Below, in pieces: positions 1 to 6,095 of a DNA stretch of 7,233 nt (position 1 is its first letter; each line of letters starts with the position of its first letter). The notes beneath the pieces are model-generated. The model had not been told where the DNA came from. It ran no database searches and saw only the letters and a program-made list of their open reading frames with translations. A program made the translations under genes and the position numbers. Source of the stretch: Streptococcaceae bacterium (lineage in GTDB: Bacteria > Bacillota > Bacilli > Lactobacillales > Streptococcaceae); assembly GCA_031285105.1 (NCBI GenBank), contig JAITWV010000410.1:1-7233 (forward strand), in the 5' to 3' direction.

Positions 1-23
1 CGAGCTAAATATTAGCATCAAGC

Positions 24-66
24 AAAAAACACTCCAAAGACAGTAAGCTTGTTGTCTTTGGAGTGT
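24..66 (-). terminator. Rho-independent terminator of the M3 peptidase gene
   Basis: A perfect 14-bp stem (29-42 pairs with 53-66) with a 10-nt loop is followed, on the minus strand, by a run of six T (complement of 24-29). It lies about 45 bp past the stop codon of the minus-strand peptidase gene and is oriented to end that transcript. The plus-strand side has no comparable T run directly after the stem, so it is mainly one-directional. Confidence 0.85.
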
Positions 67-110
67 AACCTTATTATCTATAAAAATTTTAAACAATAAC
101 CATCTTCTTA

Positions 111-1802
111 TTACTCCACATTCTGATTTTTACGCAACCAATCGGTAATTTCACCAATCACTGAGGCAACTGTTCCTTCTTCAAACGGCGAGTTTAAATT
201 AGCATATTCAACAATCTCAAGAAATGATTTCGTCCCACCAATTTGGCAAATCTTCAAATAATCCGCCCATGCTTCATCCACATTTTCATGCATTCTCTTC
301 CAAAATTGCAAGGCACAAATTTGCGCTAATGTATAATCAATATAATAGAAAGGACTCATGAAAATATGTCCTTGTTGGAACCACCAAGCCCCTTTTTCTA
401 AGATTTCACAACCTTCATAGTCTTTATGTGGTAAATATTGTTTTTCCAAATTCCGCCAAGCTGTTTTTCGCTCTTCAGGTGTTGCATTCGGGTTTTCATA
501 CACAAAATGCTGGAACGCATCGACCGTTACACCGTAAGGAATAAACGTAATAGCGGAAGCTAAATGCGAATATTTATACTTACCAACTTCTTCTTTAAAG
601 AACTCTTCCATCCAAGGCCAAGCAAAAAATTCCATTGACATTGAATGAATTTCACACGCTTCAAATGTTGGGAAATTCAGCTCAATTGTGTCAATATGAC
701 GTGACTCATACACTTGAAACGCGTGCCCCGCCTCATGAGTTAAAACATCAATATCGCCCATTGTTCCATTGAAATTAGAAAAGATATAAGGAGCTTTCAT
801 GTCAGGAATAAACGTACAATAGCCACCACCAGCTTTTCCATCTTTGTTGACCAAATCAAGTAAGTCATTTTCAACCATAAAATCGAAAAATTCTTTGGTT
901 TCAGGCGACATTTGCGTATACATCTTCTCACCTTGCTCTAAAATCCACTCAGGAGATCCTTTTGGTGTCGCATTACCGGTTAAGTATTCAAATTTTTCGT
1001 CATAATATGCCAATTTTTCAAATCCTAAACGTTCTTGTTGGACTTTATAAAGATTGGTCGCTGCTGGGGTGATGAATTCTAAGACTTGTTTTCTAAAAAC
1101 TTCGACCATTTGCGCATTATAATCAGTACGCATCATTCGCACATATCCAAGCTCTACAAAGTTTTTGAAGCCTAATTTATGAGCAATTTTGGTGCGAACT
1201 TTGACTAAGTTGTCATAAATTTCATCAATGGTTGCTTCATTTTCAGCAAACCACTTAAATTTTGCCTCATGTGCTGTTTTTCTGATTTCTTGGTTTTCAT
1301 CTAAAAGATATTTGCCGATACCAGGAATTGAAAACTCTTCATCTTTAAATGTAATTTTGGCATTCGCTAGAAGTTTTTGATAACTAGACGCCAGACGATT
1401 TTCTTCTTGTAAGTCTTCAATCACGTCTTTTGAGAATGTTTTTAAGCTTAATTTTGCCATTGAGAAAAACTGCGTGCCAATGGTAGCTTCTAATTCTTTT
1501 TGATAAGGCGAGTCTAGTAAAGCTTTATACAATTCGACATTTAATTCGTCAAGATAAGGCTTCATCTCATCCCAAAAAGTGTTTTCCGCATCATAAAATT
1601 CATCACGTGTATCAATAGTATAGCGAATAGATGTCACTTGATTCATGGTTTGTAGCGTGTTTCTTTCTTTATTGATTTTGGCAAAAATTTCTAATTGCGC
1701 TTGGGCTGATGGGGCTGTTTTTAATTCTTCAATTAGCTCAAGAATCGTTTTCTTCGCCAATTCAACATCTGGCCTAGTGTAAGTAAATTCAGTAAATTTC
1801 AT
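111..1802 (-). CDS. M3 family oligoendopeptidase (PepF-like zinc metallopeptidase)
   Basis: The 563-residue protein carries the M3 (thimet oligopeptidase) zinc motif H356-E-A-G-H360 within DVLTHEAGHAFQVYES. The probable third zinc ligand is E384 in TFEACEIHSMSMEFF. A C-terminal SPFYYIDYTLAQ stretch near residues 480-495 matches the substrate-binding tyrosine region of the family. There is no signal peptide, so it should act in the cytoplasm, cutting short peptides. Its length fits the M3 subgroup that is related to but distinct from classical PepF (about 600 residues), so no symbol is given. The start at 1802 is chosen because GGAGGAAG (1814-1807) lies seven bases before this ATG. An upstream in-frame ATG at 1823 would translate the ribosome binding site itself (MKIGGRK). 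The gene appears monocistronic, between its own promoter and terminator, and divergent from the next gene. Confidence 0.93.
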   Translation of the reverse strand: MKFTEFTYTRPDVELAKKTILELIEELKTAPSAQAQLEIFAKINKERNTLQTMNQVTSIRYTIDTRDEFYDAENTFWDEMKPYLDELNVELYKALLDSPYQKELEATIGTQFFSMAKLSLKTFSKDVIEDLQEENRLASSYQKLLANAKITFKDEEFSIPGIGKYLLDENQEIRKTAHEAKFKWFAENEATIDEIYDNLVKVRTKIAHKLGFKNFVELGYVRMMRTDYNAQMVEVFRKQVLEFITPAATNLYKVQQERLGFEKLAYYDEKFEYLTGNATPKGSPEWILEQGEKMYTQMSPETKEFFDFMVENDLLDLVNKDGKAGGGYCTFIPDMKAPYIFSNFNGTMGDIDVLTHEAGHAFQVYESRHIDTIELNFPTFEACEIHSMSMEFFAWPWMEEFFKEEVGKYKYSHLASAITFIPYGVTVDAFQHFVYENPNATPEERKTAWRNLEKQYLPHKDYEGCEILEKGAWWFQQGHIFMSPFYYIDYTLAQICALQFWKRMHENVDEAWADYLKICQIGGTKSFLEIVEYANLNSPFEEGTVASVIGEITDWLRKNQNVE

Positions 1803-1837
1803 TTTTCTTCCTCCAATTTTCATTTCTCACAAATATA

Positions 1838-1868
1838 ATTATATACTTTTTTTAATGTGAATTGTCAG
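1838..1868 (-). promoter_or_regulatory. Candidate promoter of the M3 peptidase gene
   Basis: On the minus strand CTGACA (1868-1863) matches the -35 consensus at five of six bases. TATAAT (1843-1838) is a perfect -10 at 19-bp spacing, and an overlapping TATATA gives 17-bp spacing. It lies just upstream of the ribosome binding site at 1814-1807. This is a pattern match only. Confidence 0.55.
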
Positions 1869-1894
1869 AAAATTTTATTTTTTTCTTTGTTTTT

Positions 1895-1903
1895 TGGTAT
1901 GAT
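1895..1903 (+). promoter_or_regulatory. Candidate extended -10 promoter of the HEAQH gene
   Basis: TGGTATGAT is an extended -10 element (TGN plus TATGAT) placed about 20 bp before the start codon. No convincing -35 sits 17 bp upstream, where the sequence is T-rich, which is typical of extended -10 promoters. The untranslated leader would be short and contain AGGAGGT at 1911-1917. Confidence 0.45.
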
Positions 1904-1923
1904 AGGCACGAGGAGGTATTTTG

Positions 1924-2811
1924 ATGAATACATTTAGTTTAGAAACCTATAAAGGAATTGTTGGTCATGGTTCTTATCAAAAAGTCATTGCTTATCTTGA
2001 AAAAACGCAAGCGCTAGAATTGTTAGAAAAATATCGTGTCATTTTTGAAGGGGGAGAAAATCAGTTAGATACCGATGATAAACTATTACATACTTATGAA
2101 AATTATTTGAAGTGGGTTTTGCAAAATGAACCAACGACTGAACAGGCCAAAGAATATTTTTTCAAACAATTTGCCCCATTTTTTGACAATATCAGCACTT
2201 GGGAAAGTCTTGAAACAGCTATTTTTACTTATTTTCAACAACAAGGTTATTATGTGCAATTTGGTATCACCCCGCCTTATCCAGACCTTTATTTATGGAA
2301 AAAACAGACCAAAAAGGTAGAAACAGTGAAACTTCCTGAGACCACGACGGCGATTCATGTTTATGAAATGGATAAAGTGCTCACTCGTGGTTGGTATGAT
2401 TATCTTTCTTTCGGGCAAGCTGGTGCGGCTGGGTGGGTGAATGTGGATGGGGCTTATTATTTCAAAGACCGCTATGATGTTTCATCGGATGAATTTAAGA
2501 TTTCTTTGTTAAAACATGAAGCACAGCATTTTGTGGATCTGAAAAATTATCCTGATATGAATAGTGTGAATTTGGAATATCGGGCGAAGTTGGTGGAGTT
2601 GATTTATTATGATGAACCTACACGTTTGCAGAAATTTTTACAGATGATAGGGGATAATCCTGATAACCCGCATTTGTATGCTAATAAATTGATTGTGGAG
2701 GATTTGAAAAAGGAGCTTGGGGATGTGGAGTTATTTAGGGATTATTTTTTAGTTAAGGAAGCTTCATTAAAACTTTTAGCTTTACATACCAAAGGACTAT
2801 CGAAGAAGTAA
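1924..2811 (+). CDS. Uncharacterised protein with an HEXXH putative zinc-peptidase motif
   Basis: I do not recognise this 295-residue protein by name. It has no signal peptide or membrane segment and looks soluble. Residues 1-140 are rich in aromatic and acidic residues. The second half contains SLLKHEAQHFVD, an HEXXH motif (H198, E199, H202) of the kind that binds catalytic zinc in gluzincin-type peptidases. It is followed by LEYRAKLVEL, where E218 or E225 could be a third ligand. The motif match is seen; peptidase activity is inference. The start at 1924 is preferred over the in-frame TTG at 1921 because AGGAGGT (1911-1917) is then at good spacing. It is divergent from an M3 peptidase gene, so both neighbours carry HEXXH motifs, but no functional link is shown. 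It is single-gene and ends at a strong terminator. Confidence 0.85.
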   Translation: MNTFSLETYKGIVGHGSYQKVIAYLEKTQALELLEKYRVIFEGGENQLDTDDKLLHTYENYLKWVLQNEPTTEQAKEYFFKQFAPFFDNISTWESLETAIFTYFQQQGYYVQFGITPPYPDLYLWKKQTKKVETVKLPETTTAIHVYEMDKVLTRGWYDYLSFGQAGAAGWVNVDGAYYFKDRYDVSSDEFKISLLKHEAQHFVDLKNYPDMNSVNLEYRAKLVELIYYDEPTRLQKFLQMIGDNPDNPHLYANKLIVEDLKKELGDVELFRDYFLVKEASLKLLALHTKGLSKK

Positions 2812-2816
2812 AAGAC

Positions 2817-2855
2817 AATAGACTAAGCCGTTCTCTGTGCTTAGTCTATTTTTTT
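2817..2855 (+). terminator. Rho-independent terminator between the HEAQH gene and the CRISPR array
   Basis: An 11-bp perfect stem (2817-2827 with 2840-2850) and 12-nt loop are followed by a T run to 2855. It begins five bases after the stop codon of the plus-strand gene. Read on the minus strand, the stem is followed by a weaker T-rich stretch (TATTGTCTTTT), so it may also stop the pre-crRNA transcript coming from the array. Confidence 0.88.
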
Positions 2856-2884
2856 ATTTCTAATGTGTTTCCTTCTTGATTGAG

Positions 2885-3647
2885 GTTTGACCGTTACTAG
2901 ATTTTAGAGAGTACAAAAACTACTCACCTGGTTCGTTCATTGCTAATTCTGTTTGACCGTTACTAGATTTTAGAGAGTACAAAAACTTTTAAGCAAATAT
3001 TTACTTCATATTCATAGTTTGACCGTTACTAGATTTTAGAGAGTACAAAAACTAGCTCGTCTGCACGTTTTCCATTTTCAGAGTTTGACCGTTACTAGAT
3101 TTTAGAGAGTACAAAAACTTATTGAACCAATTATCTAAAAGTTGGCCAGTTTGACCGTTACTAGATTTTAGAGAGTACAAAAACCGAAAAAGAATAATCT
3201 TGGCGATGATATATGTTTGACCGTTACTAGATTTTAGAGAGTACAAAAACATTCTTCAAGCACGTTTATCAATCGCATATGTTTGACCGTTACTAGATTT
3301 TAGAGAGTACAAAAACCAATATATTGCGCTGAGGCTGTTGTTGTAGAGTTTGACCGTTACTAGATTTTAGAGAGTACAAAAACAGACTTTTATTTTGATA
3401 CATTGCGTACGGAGTTTGACCGTTACTAGACTTTAGAGAGTACAAAAACCCATTAGCTTTGTTACCTCCTTCATCAATTGTTTGACCGTTACTAGATTTT
3501 AGAGAGTACAAAAACACAATCACCGAATTAACGATAAACCAATCGGTTTGACCGTTACTAGATTTTAGAGAGTACAAAAACTGCTATTTGGGAAAAAATC
3601 ACGAGTATTTTGTTTGACCGTTACTAGATTTTAGAGAGTACAAAAAC
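2885..3647 (-). CRISPR. Type II-A CRISPR array, 12 repeats and 11 spacers
   Basis: Twelve 36-bp repeats start at 2885, 2951, 3017, 3083, 3149, 3215, 3281, 3348, 3414, 3480, 3546 and 3612. Spacers are 30 bp except one of 31 bp (3317-3347). In crRNA orientation (minus strand) the repeat begins GTTTTTGTACTCTC and ends GGTCAAAC, like the CRISPR1 repeat of S. thermophilus. Repeat positions 11-31 are perfectly complementary to the tracrRNA, which fixes the strand. The leader is at the 3648 side next to csn2, so the newest spacer is 3582-3611. All repeats are identical except the fourth from the leader (3414-3449), with one change at 3431. The leader-distal repeat (2885-2920) is not degenerate. No spacer was seen to match elsewhere in this window; targets are unknown without a search. 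Confidence 0.98.
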
Positions 3648-3667
3648 CTCAAAATCTGATTTTTGCA
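3648..3667 (-). promoter_or_regulatory. Very short CRISPR leader with the integration anchor
   Basis: Only 20 bp separate the csn2 stop codon from the first repeat. Read on the minus strand they end TTTTGAG directly before GTTTTTG. This is one base from ATTTGAG, the leader-end anchor I recall for S. thermophilus CRISPR1-type arrays, where Cas1-Cas2 integrates spacers. A 13-bp near-palindrome AAAATCAGATTTT (3663-3651) fills most of it. No good promoter fits here, so any array promoter must lie inside csn2 or further upstream. Confidence 0.6.
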
Positions 3668-4024
3668 CTACAAATCAAGTAAAAATGAAATTTCTTCAGG
3701 AGAAATCCTTTTTCCAAGCGTCCTAGGATTTGAACTTCCTCCATTAAAAATAGCATTAATACACTGTAATAATACCATATCTTTTAAACTTAACCGAATG
3801 TTTTCACTCTCACTTCCTATATACTCGATACAATTTCCAATACTAATCAATAATGAATCTTTCTCCCAATTAAAAGGAATTGGATATCTATGTTCTATGT
3901 CATTTTTTAAAATTGAAAATGACGGAAGCTGTTCTATCGTATCACTAAGAAGAACAAATCTCTCCACATCAAACTCATCCAGAGAAAAATCAATACGAGA
4001 ATCACAAAGAATAATCACTTTCAA
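3668..4024 (-). CDS. csn2: Csn2, C-terminal part, detached by an apparent frameshift
   Basis: This 118-codon frame, read from a TTG at 4024, continues the preceding csn2 frame one register away. The TTG overlaps that frame's stop codon as TTGA. Restoring one A in the CCAATTT stretch (giving CCAAATTT) joins the two as SEHPNLKVIILCDS, a smooth junction. The sum, about 346 residues, equals the long Csn2 of the S. thermophilus CRISPR1 type (about 350). The frame therefore looks like the tail of one gene and not a separate gene. If expressed alone it would need re-initiation at the TTG, and the upstream sequence has only a weak ribosome binding site. The stop codon TAG lies 20 bp before the CRISPR array. 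Assembly error is an alternative to a real mutation. Confidence 0.7.
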   Translation of the reverse strand: MKVIILCDSRIDFSLDEFDVERFVLLSDTIEQLPSFSILKNDIEHRYPIPFNWEKDSLLISIGNCIEYIGSESENIRLSLKDMVLLQCINAIFNGGSSNPRTLGKRISPEEISFLLDL

Positions 4025-4707
4025 ATTGGATGTTCACTTGTTAGTTTCTTTAATCTTTGGATGATCGTTGTTTGGCACATCATCCCTAAATTTTCTTCTA
4101 ATTTACTTAAAATCAGAAGCTGTTCTGTAGAATTTTCATCAAGAGAAATTTCAAGTATATCTAAGAACATATTTAGTAAAATCCCTTTATCTATATAGTC
4201 ATAAGGAACCGTCAAATCATTACTTTTATATCTTACTTCAACCAACGATTTCAAAATTAATTCCTGTGATATTTCTTTCATTATTAAGGACATATTCGTT
4301 TCCTTAAGTTGAAAAGATTCGTTCAAATGCTTTTCAATCATAGTTATGTGATGATTCATCTGTTCATGAATTCTTGAAAACTCAATTGATTCAAGCGTTT
4401 TTTCAATCATCTTCCTTAATATGCTTCCTTTTGCCAGCGAAAAAAATTGTAATAAATCATCTTGAGACTCAATGAAATAAATATCTAAGCTAGATTTCTT
4501 CATCTTTTTTTCATCAAAATGAATACTTAAATCTTCACAACCAAAAAATTCTTCTTCTTCCAAAGATAAAGTTTTCCAAGTAGATATACGTTTCAAAGCC
4601 CTGTAAATCTTTCGATGCATTTCTTTATTATGTCCCGCTATATAATTAATTCCTGTACTGTCAAAAGTCAGGAACATATCATTTACAACTTTTATCGAAA
4701 TTTCCAT
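4021..4707 (-). CDS. csn2: Csn2 (long St type), truncated N-terminal part
   Basis: Csn2 is the type II-A adaptation accessory protein, a ring-forming DNA-end-binding protein that works with Cas1, Cas2 and Cas9 in spacer capture. This 228-residue frame starts at an ATG that shares one base with the cas2 stop codon (TAATG), with GGTGGTGA just upstream. It sits in the canonical csn2 position between cas2 and the array. The sequence is charged and mostly helical in appearance, with a possible coiled segment around residues 95-160. The frame stops early after LTSEHPI, while the related long Csn2 runs to about 350 residues. The missing part follows in the next frame (3668-4024). Family assignment rests mainly on position, length and the St1-like neighbours. 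Function of the split protein is doubtful. Confidence 0.78.
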   Translation of the reverse strand: MEISIKVVNDMFLTFDSTGINYIAGHNKEMHRKIYRALKRISTWKTLSLEEEEFFGCEDLSIHFDEKKMKKSSLDIYFIESQDDLLQFFSLAKGSILRKMIEKTLESIEFSRIHEQMNHHITMIEKHLNESFQLKETNMSLIMKEISQELILKSLVEVRYKSNDLTVPYDYIDKGILLNMFLDILEISLDENSTEQLLILSKLEENLGMMCQTTIIQRLKKLTSEHPI

Positions 4708-5030
4708 TATATCACCACCAACTTGTTGTCACTTATTATGGTTTCTTGTTTAGTTTTTTCTCCGACTAATAAAAGCATCTCAGAAAATTGCTTCTCACTT
4801 ACATAGAGCAGTCGTATTTCACCATGTGTTGGTATTGCACGTGTCAAAAGAGATTCAAATTTTTTACCAGCAGAACGATTAGGAACGGTACGGTAATAAA
4901 CCGAAAATTGCAACATGATGAAACCTTGAGATAGTAATTCTTTCCTAAACAAACGGTATTTTTTTCTTTCTTGCGGCGTATCCATTGGTAAGTCAAAAAA
5001 GCAAAGTATTCTCATTTTTTGATAACTCAC
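4707..5030 (-). CDS. cas2: CRISPR-associated protein Cas2
   Basis: The 107-residue protein has the ferredoxin-like Cas2 pattern: a first beta strand MRILCFFDLP with the conserved Asp, then RKKYRLFRKELLSQGFIMLQFSVYYR, and a late strand IRLLYVSEKQF. Cas2 bridges two Cas1 dimers in the spacer integrase complex. The GTG start at 5030 overlaps the cas1 stop as GTGA and has GAGGTG eight bases upstream (inside the end of cas1). An internal ATG at 5015 would lack proper spacing. The stop overlaps the csn2 start by one base, so cas1, cas2 and csn2 are translationally coupled. Confidence 0.95.
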   Translation of the reverse strand: MSYQKMRILCFFDLPMDTPQERKKYRLFRKELLSQGFIMLQFSVYYRTVPNRSAGKKFESLLTRAIPTHGEIRLLYVSEKQFSEMLLLVGEKTKQETIISDNKLVVI

Positions 5031-5938
5031 TTTCTGTTCACCTCACTAAAATCTGAAAAATGTACTCTTTTCAAATAATGCATATCCTGTGTTTCCATCG
5101 TTTTAATGAATGCTTGAACATATTTTTGAATGACTAGATTGACATTCGACTTCTTTCCTTCACTTAACATTTCTTGATTCAAAAAATCGATAAGTTGTAA
5201 TCTATTTTCATAACTTAGATAGACTTTACTCCCTATTACAAATTCATTTATCCAATAATCCATAATTGGACGAAATGGTTCCATTAGATCATCTACTAAG
5301 TTAAAAGAATTGAACTCATTTTTATGGAATATCCCTAACATTGATAACAAGCCACTGCCAACAACATTTCTGGCAACTGCAGATCGTATTATTGAATATC
5401 CATAGTCCATTGCGTAGTTTTCGATTCGATTGTCATTACGAGTAAAATCAAGTCCATACAAGGAATTGAAATACACTTTTGCTGCATGTCCTTCTCGATT
5501 GGTTTTATCACCAGGTACAACATTGTCATGTAAAACTGATAACATACGCACTCTATCTTCACCCACTTGAAAATAATCTGCCGCTGCTCGCTGATTCTCA
5601 ATTTTCATGCGAATGATTTCACCCCAAACTTCTTCCTTTAGAAAAAGTGGCCACTGTATTTGTTGTAATGAACGTTTAGCAGAATGATGGTAATTTCCAT
5701 AATTCAAATACAGCCCTGTCGGCATATATTTTTCATCTGATACAATTAAAGCAATATTGTGCTTACTCAACATCACTAAAAGTTTAGCTGTAATAGTTGT
5801 TTGGTTTCCTTCTAATATAATAATAGAAATGTCATTTAAAGGGACGGTATAGGTTTCTCCAAGTTTTCGAATTTCCAAATTGTCGAATTTCAAATAGATC
5901 TTGTCGCTATCTTTGATGTGTACGATTCTCCAAGTCAT
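5027..5938 (-). CDS. cas1: CRISPR-associated endonuclease Cas1, type II
   Basis: The 303-residue protein begins MTWRIVHIKDSDKIYLKFDNLEI, typical of type II Cas1. It has an N-terminal beta domain (about 1-90) followed by the helical catalytic domain. The metal-binding residues are visible: E149 in REGHAAK, H205 in GIFHKNE and E220 in DLMEPFRP, at the same numbering as in streptococcal Cas1. With Cas2 it forms the integrase that inserts new spacers at the leader end. The start at 5938 is chosen because GGAGGG (5948-5943) precedes it at good spacing. An in-frame start at 5998 would place 20 extra residues inside the tracrRNA and its terminator. No promoter is visible between that terminator and the ribosome binding site. 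The stop overlaps the cas2 start by four bases. Confidence 0.97.
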   Translation of the reverse strand: MTWRIVHIKDSDKIYLKFDNLEIRKLGETYTVPLNDISIIILEGNQTTITAKLLVMLSKHNIALIVSDEKYMPTGLYLNYGNYHHSAKRSLQQIQWPLFLKEEVWGEIIRMKIENQRAAADYFQVGEDRVRMLSVLHDNVVPGDKTNREGHAAKVYFNSLYGLDFTRNDNRIENYAMDYGYSIIRSAVARNVVGSGLLSMLGIFHKNEFNSFNLVDDLMEPFRPIMDYWINEFVIGSKVYLSYENRLQLIDFLNQEMLSEGKKSNVNLVIQKYVQAFIKTMETQDMHYLKRVHFSDFSEVNRK

Positions 5939-5950
5939 TTTTCCCTCCTG

Positions 5951-5987
5951 AAAAAAACAAAGAAACCGCTTGGAAGACCAAGCGGTT
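5951..5987 (-). terminator. Rho-independent terminator of the tracrRNA
   Basis: On the minus strand a GC-rich 10-bp perfect stem (5987-5978 with 5973-5964) with a 4-nt loop TCTT is followed by TTCTTTG and then seven T (5957-5951). It forms the 3' hairpin of the tracrRNA. The T run ends immediately before the cas1 ribosome binding site CAGGAGGG (5950-5943), so it also stands between upstream promoters and cas1-cas2-csn2. Confidence 0.92.
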
Positions 5988-6058
5988 GATTTCGGCATAA
6001 AGCCTTATCTTTGTAGATTCTCTAAAATCTAGTAACGGTACGAAGCGTCCCTCGTACT
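5951..6058 (-). ncRNA. tracrRNA for type II-A Cas9 (St1 type)
   Basis: This RNA of about 108 nt pairs with crRNA repeats, is processed with host RNase III, and holds the guide in Cas9. A stretch (6039-6019) is perfectly complementary to repeat positions 11-31. After a small bulge (C in crRNA against AUC in tracrRNA), UACAAAG (6015-6009) pairs with repeat positions 3-9, including one G-U pair. The nexus GATAAGGCTTTATGCCGAAAT is nearly the same as that of the S. thermophilus CRISPR1 tracrRNA, and is followed by the terminator hairpin. The 5' end folds into a small hairpin, GTACGA with TCGTAC (6057-6052 with 6043-6038). The 5' end is estimated from the promoter and the 3' end from the T run. Placement between cas9 and cas1 on the same strand fits the CRISPR1-type layout. 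Confidence 0.95.
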
Positions 6059-6082
6059 GTTAATATTATAGAGTTTAGAGAA
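6018..6082. repeat. Imperfect inverted repeat: anti-repeat and an upstream repeat-like arm
   Basis: Four paired blocks in register make 23 base pairs around an 8-nt loop (6044-6051): 6018-6026 with 6074-6082, 6028-6031 with 6069-6072, 6033-6036 with 6059-6062, and 6038-6043 with 6052-6057. They are interrupted by two single mismatches (6027/6073 and 6037/6058) and one asymmetric loop. One arm is the tracrRNA anti-repeat. The other, read on the minus strand, resembles a degenerate CRISPR repeat (CTCTAAAC-TCTA-TAA against CTCTAAAATCTAGTAA) and contains the tracrRNA -10 box. Confidence 0.85.
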
Positions 6083-6091
6083 AATTGTCAA
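6065..6091 (-). promoter_or_regulatory. tracrRNA promoter
   Basis: On the minus strand a perfect -35 TTGACA (6091-6086) and a perfect -10 TATAAT (6070-6065) are spaced by 15 bp. This is shorter than the usual 17; an overlapping TAATAT would give 17. The -35 starts five bases after the cas9 stop codon. A start about seven bases past the -10, near 6058, places the 5' end just before the small GTACGA hairpin. Confidence 0.8.
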
Positions 6092-6095
6092 CAGC

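Noticed and set aside
3450..3479. Spacer reading AAGGAGGT then ATG, as if captured from a phage ribosome binding site
   Set aside because: The spacing is rather long and the same bases also read as an ordinary peptide (IDEGGNKANG), so the match is not informative without finding the target.
3052..3577. Minus-strand open frames across the array encoding a repeated peptide (FLYSLKSSNGQT)
   Set aside because: Repeat plus spacer is 66 bp, a multiple of three, so the same frame recurs through the array. There is no ribosome binding site and the repeated peptide is simply the translated CRISPR repeat.
2921..3611. Self-targeting spacers within the window
   Set aside because: Reading the 11 spacers against the rest of the window by eye showed no convincing match. 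The rest of the genome is not available.
3648..3720. Array promoter at the end of csn2 (TTGATT or TTGGAA as -35)
   Set aside because: The matching -10 positions have only about three of six consensus bases, which is no better than chance in such AT-rich DNA.
4018..4030. Programmed -1 frameshift site joining the two csn2 frames
   Set aside because: The required shift is -1, but the bases CCAATTTGA in the zero frame (CCA ATT TGA) do not form a canonical X-XXY-YYZ slippery heptamer, and no stimulatory stem is obvious. A one-base deletion is simpler.
3663..4064. Plus-strand open frame opposite csn2
   Set aside because: It lies antisense to csn2, has no good ribosome binding site, and its product has no recognisable features. 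It is a shadow frame in AT-rich sequence. Other short frames opposite or inside cas1, cas2, cas9 and the HEAQH gene were dropped for the same reason.
5939..5998. Longer Cas1 with 20 extra N-terminal residues starting at 5998
   Set aside because: The extension runs through the tracrRNA nexus and terminator, and has no family resemblance. A strong ribosome binding site sits right before the ATG at 5938, whose protein starts like known Cas1.
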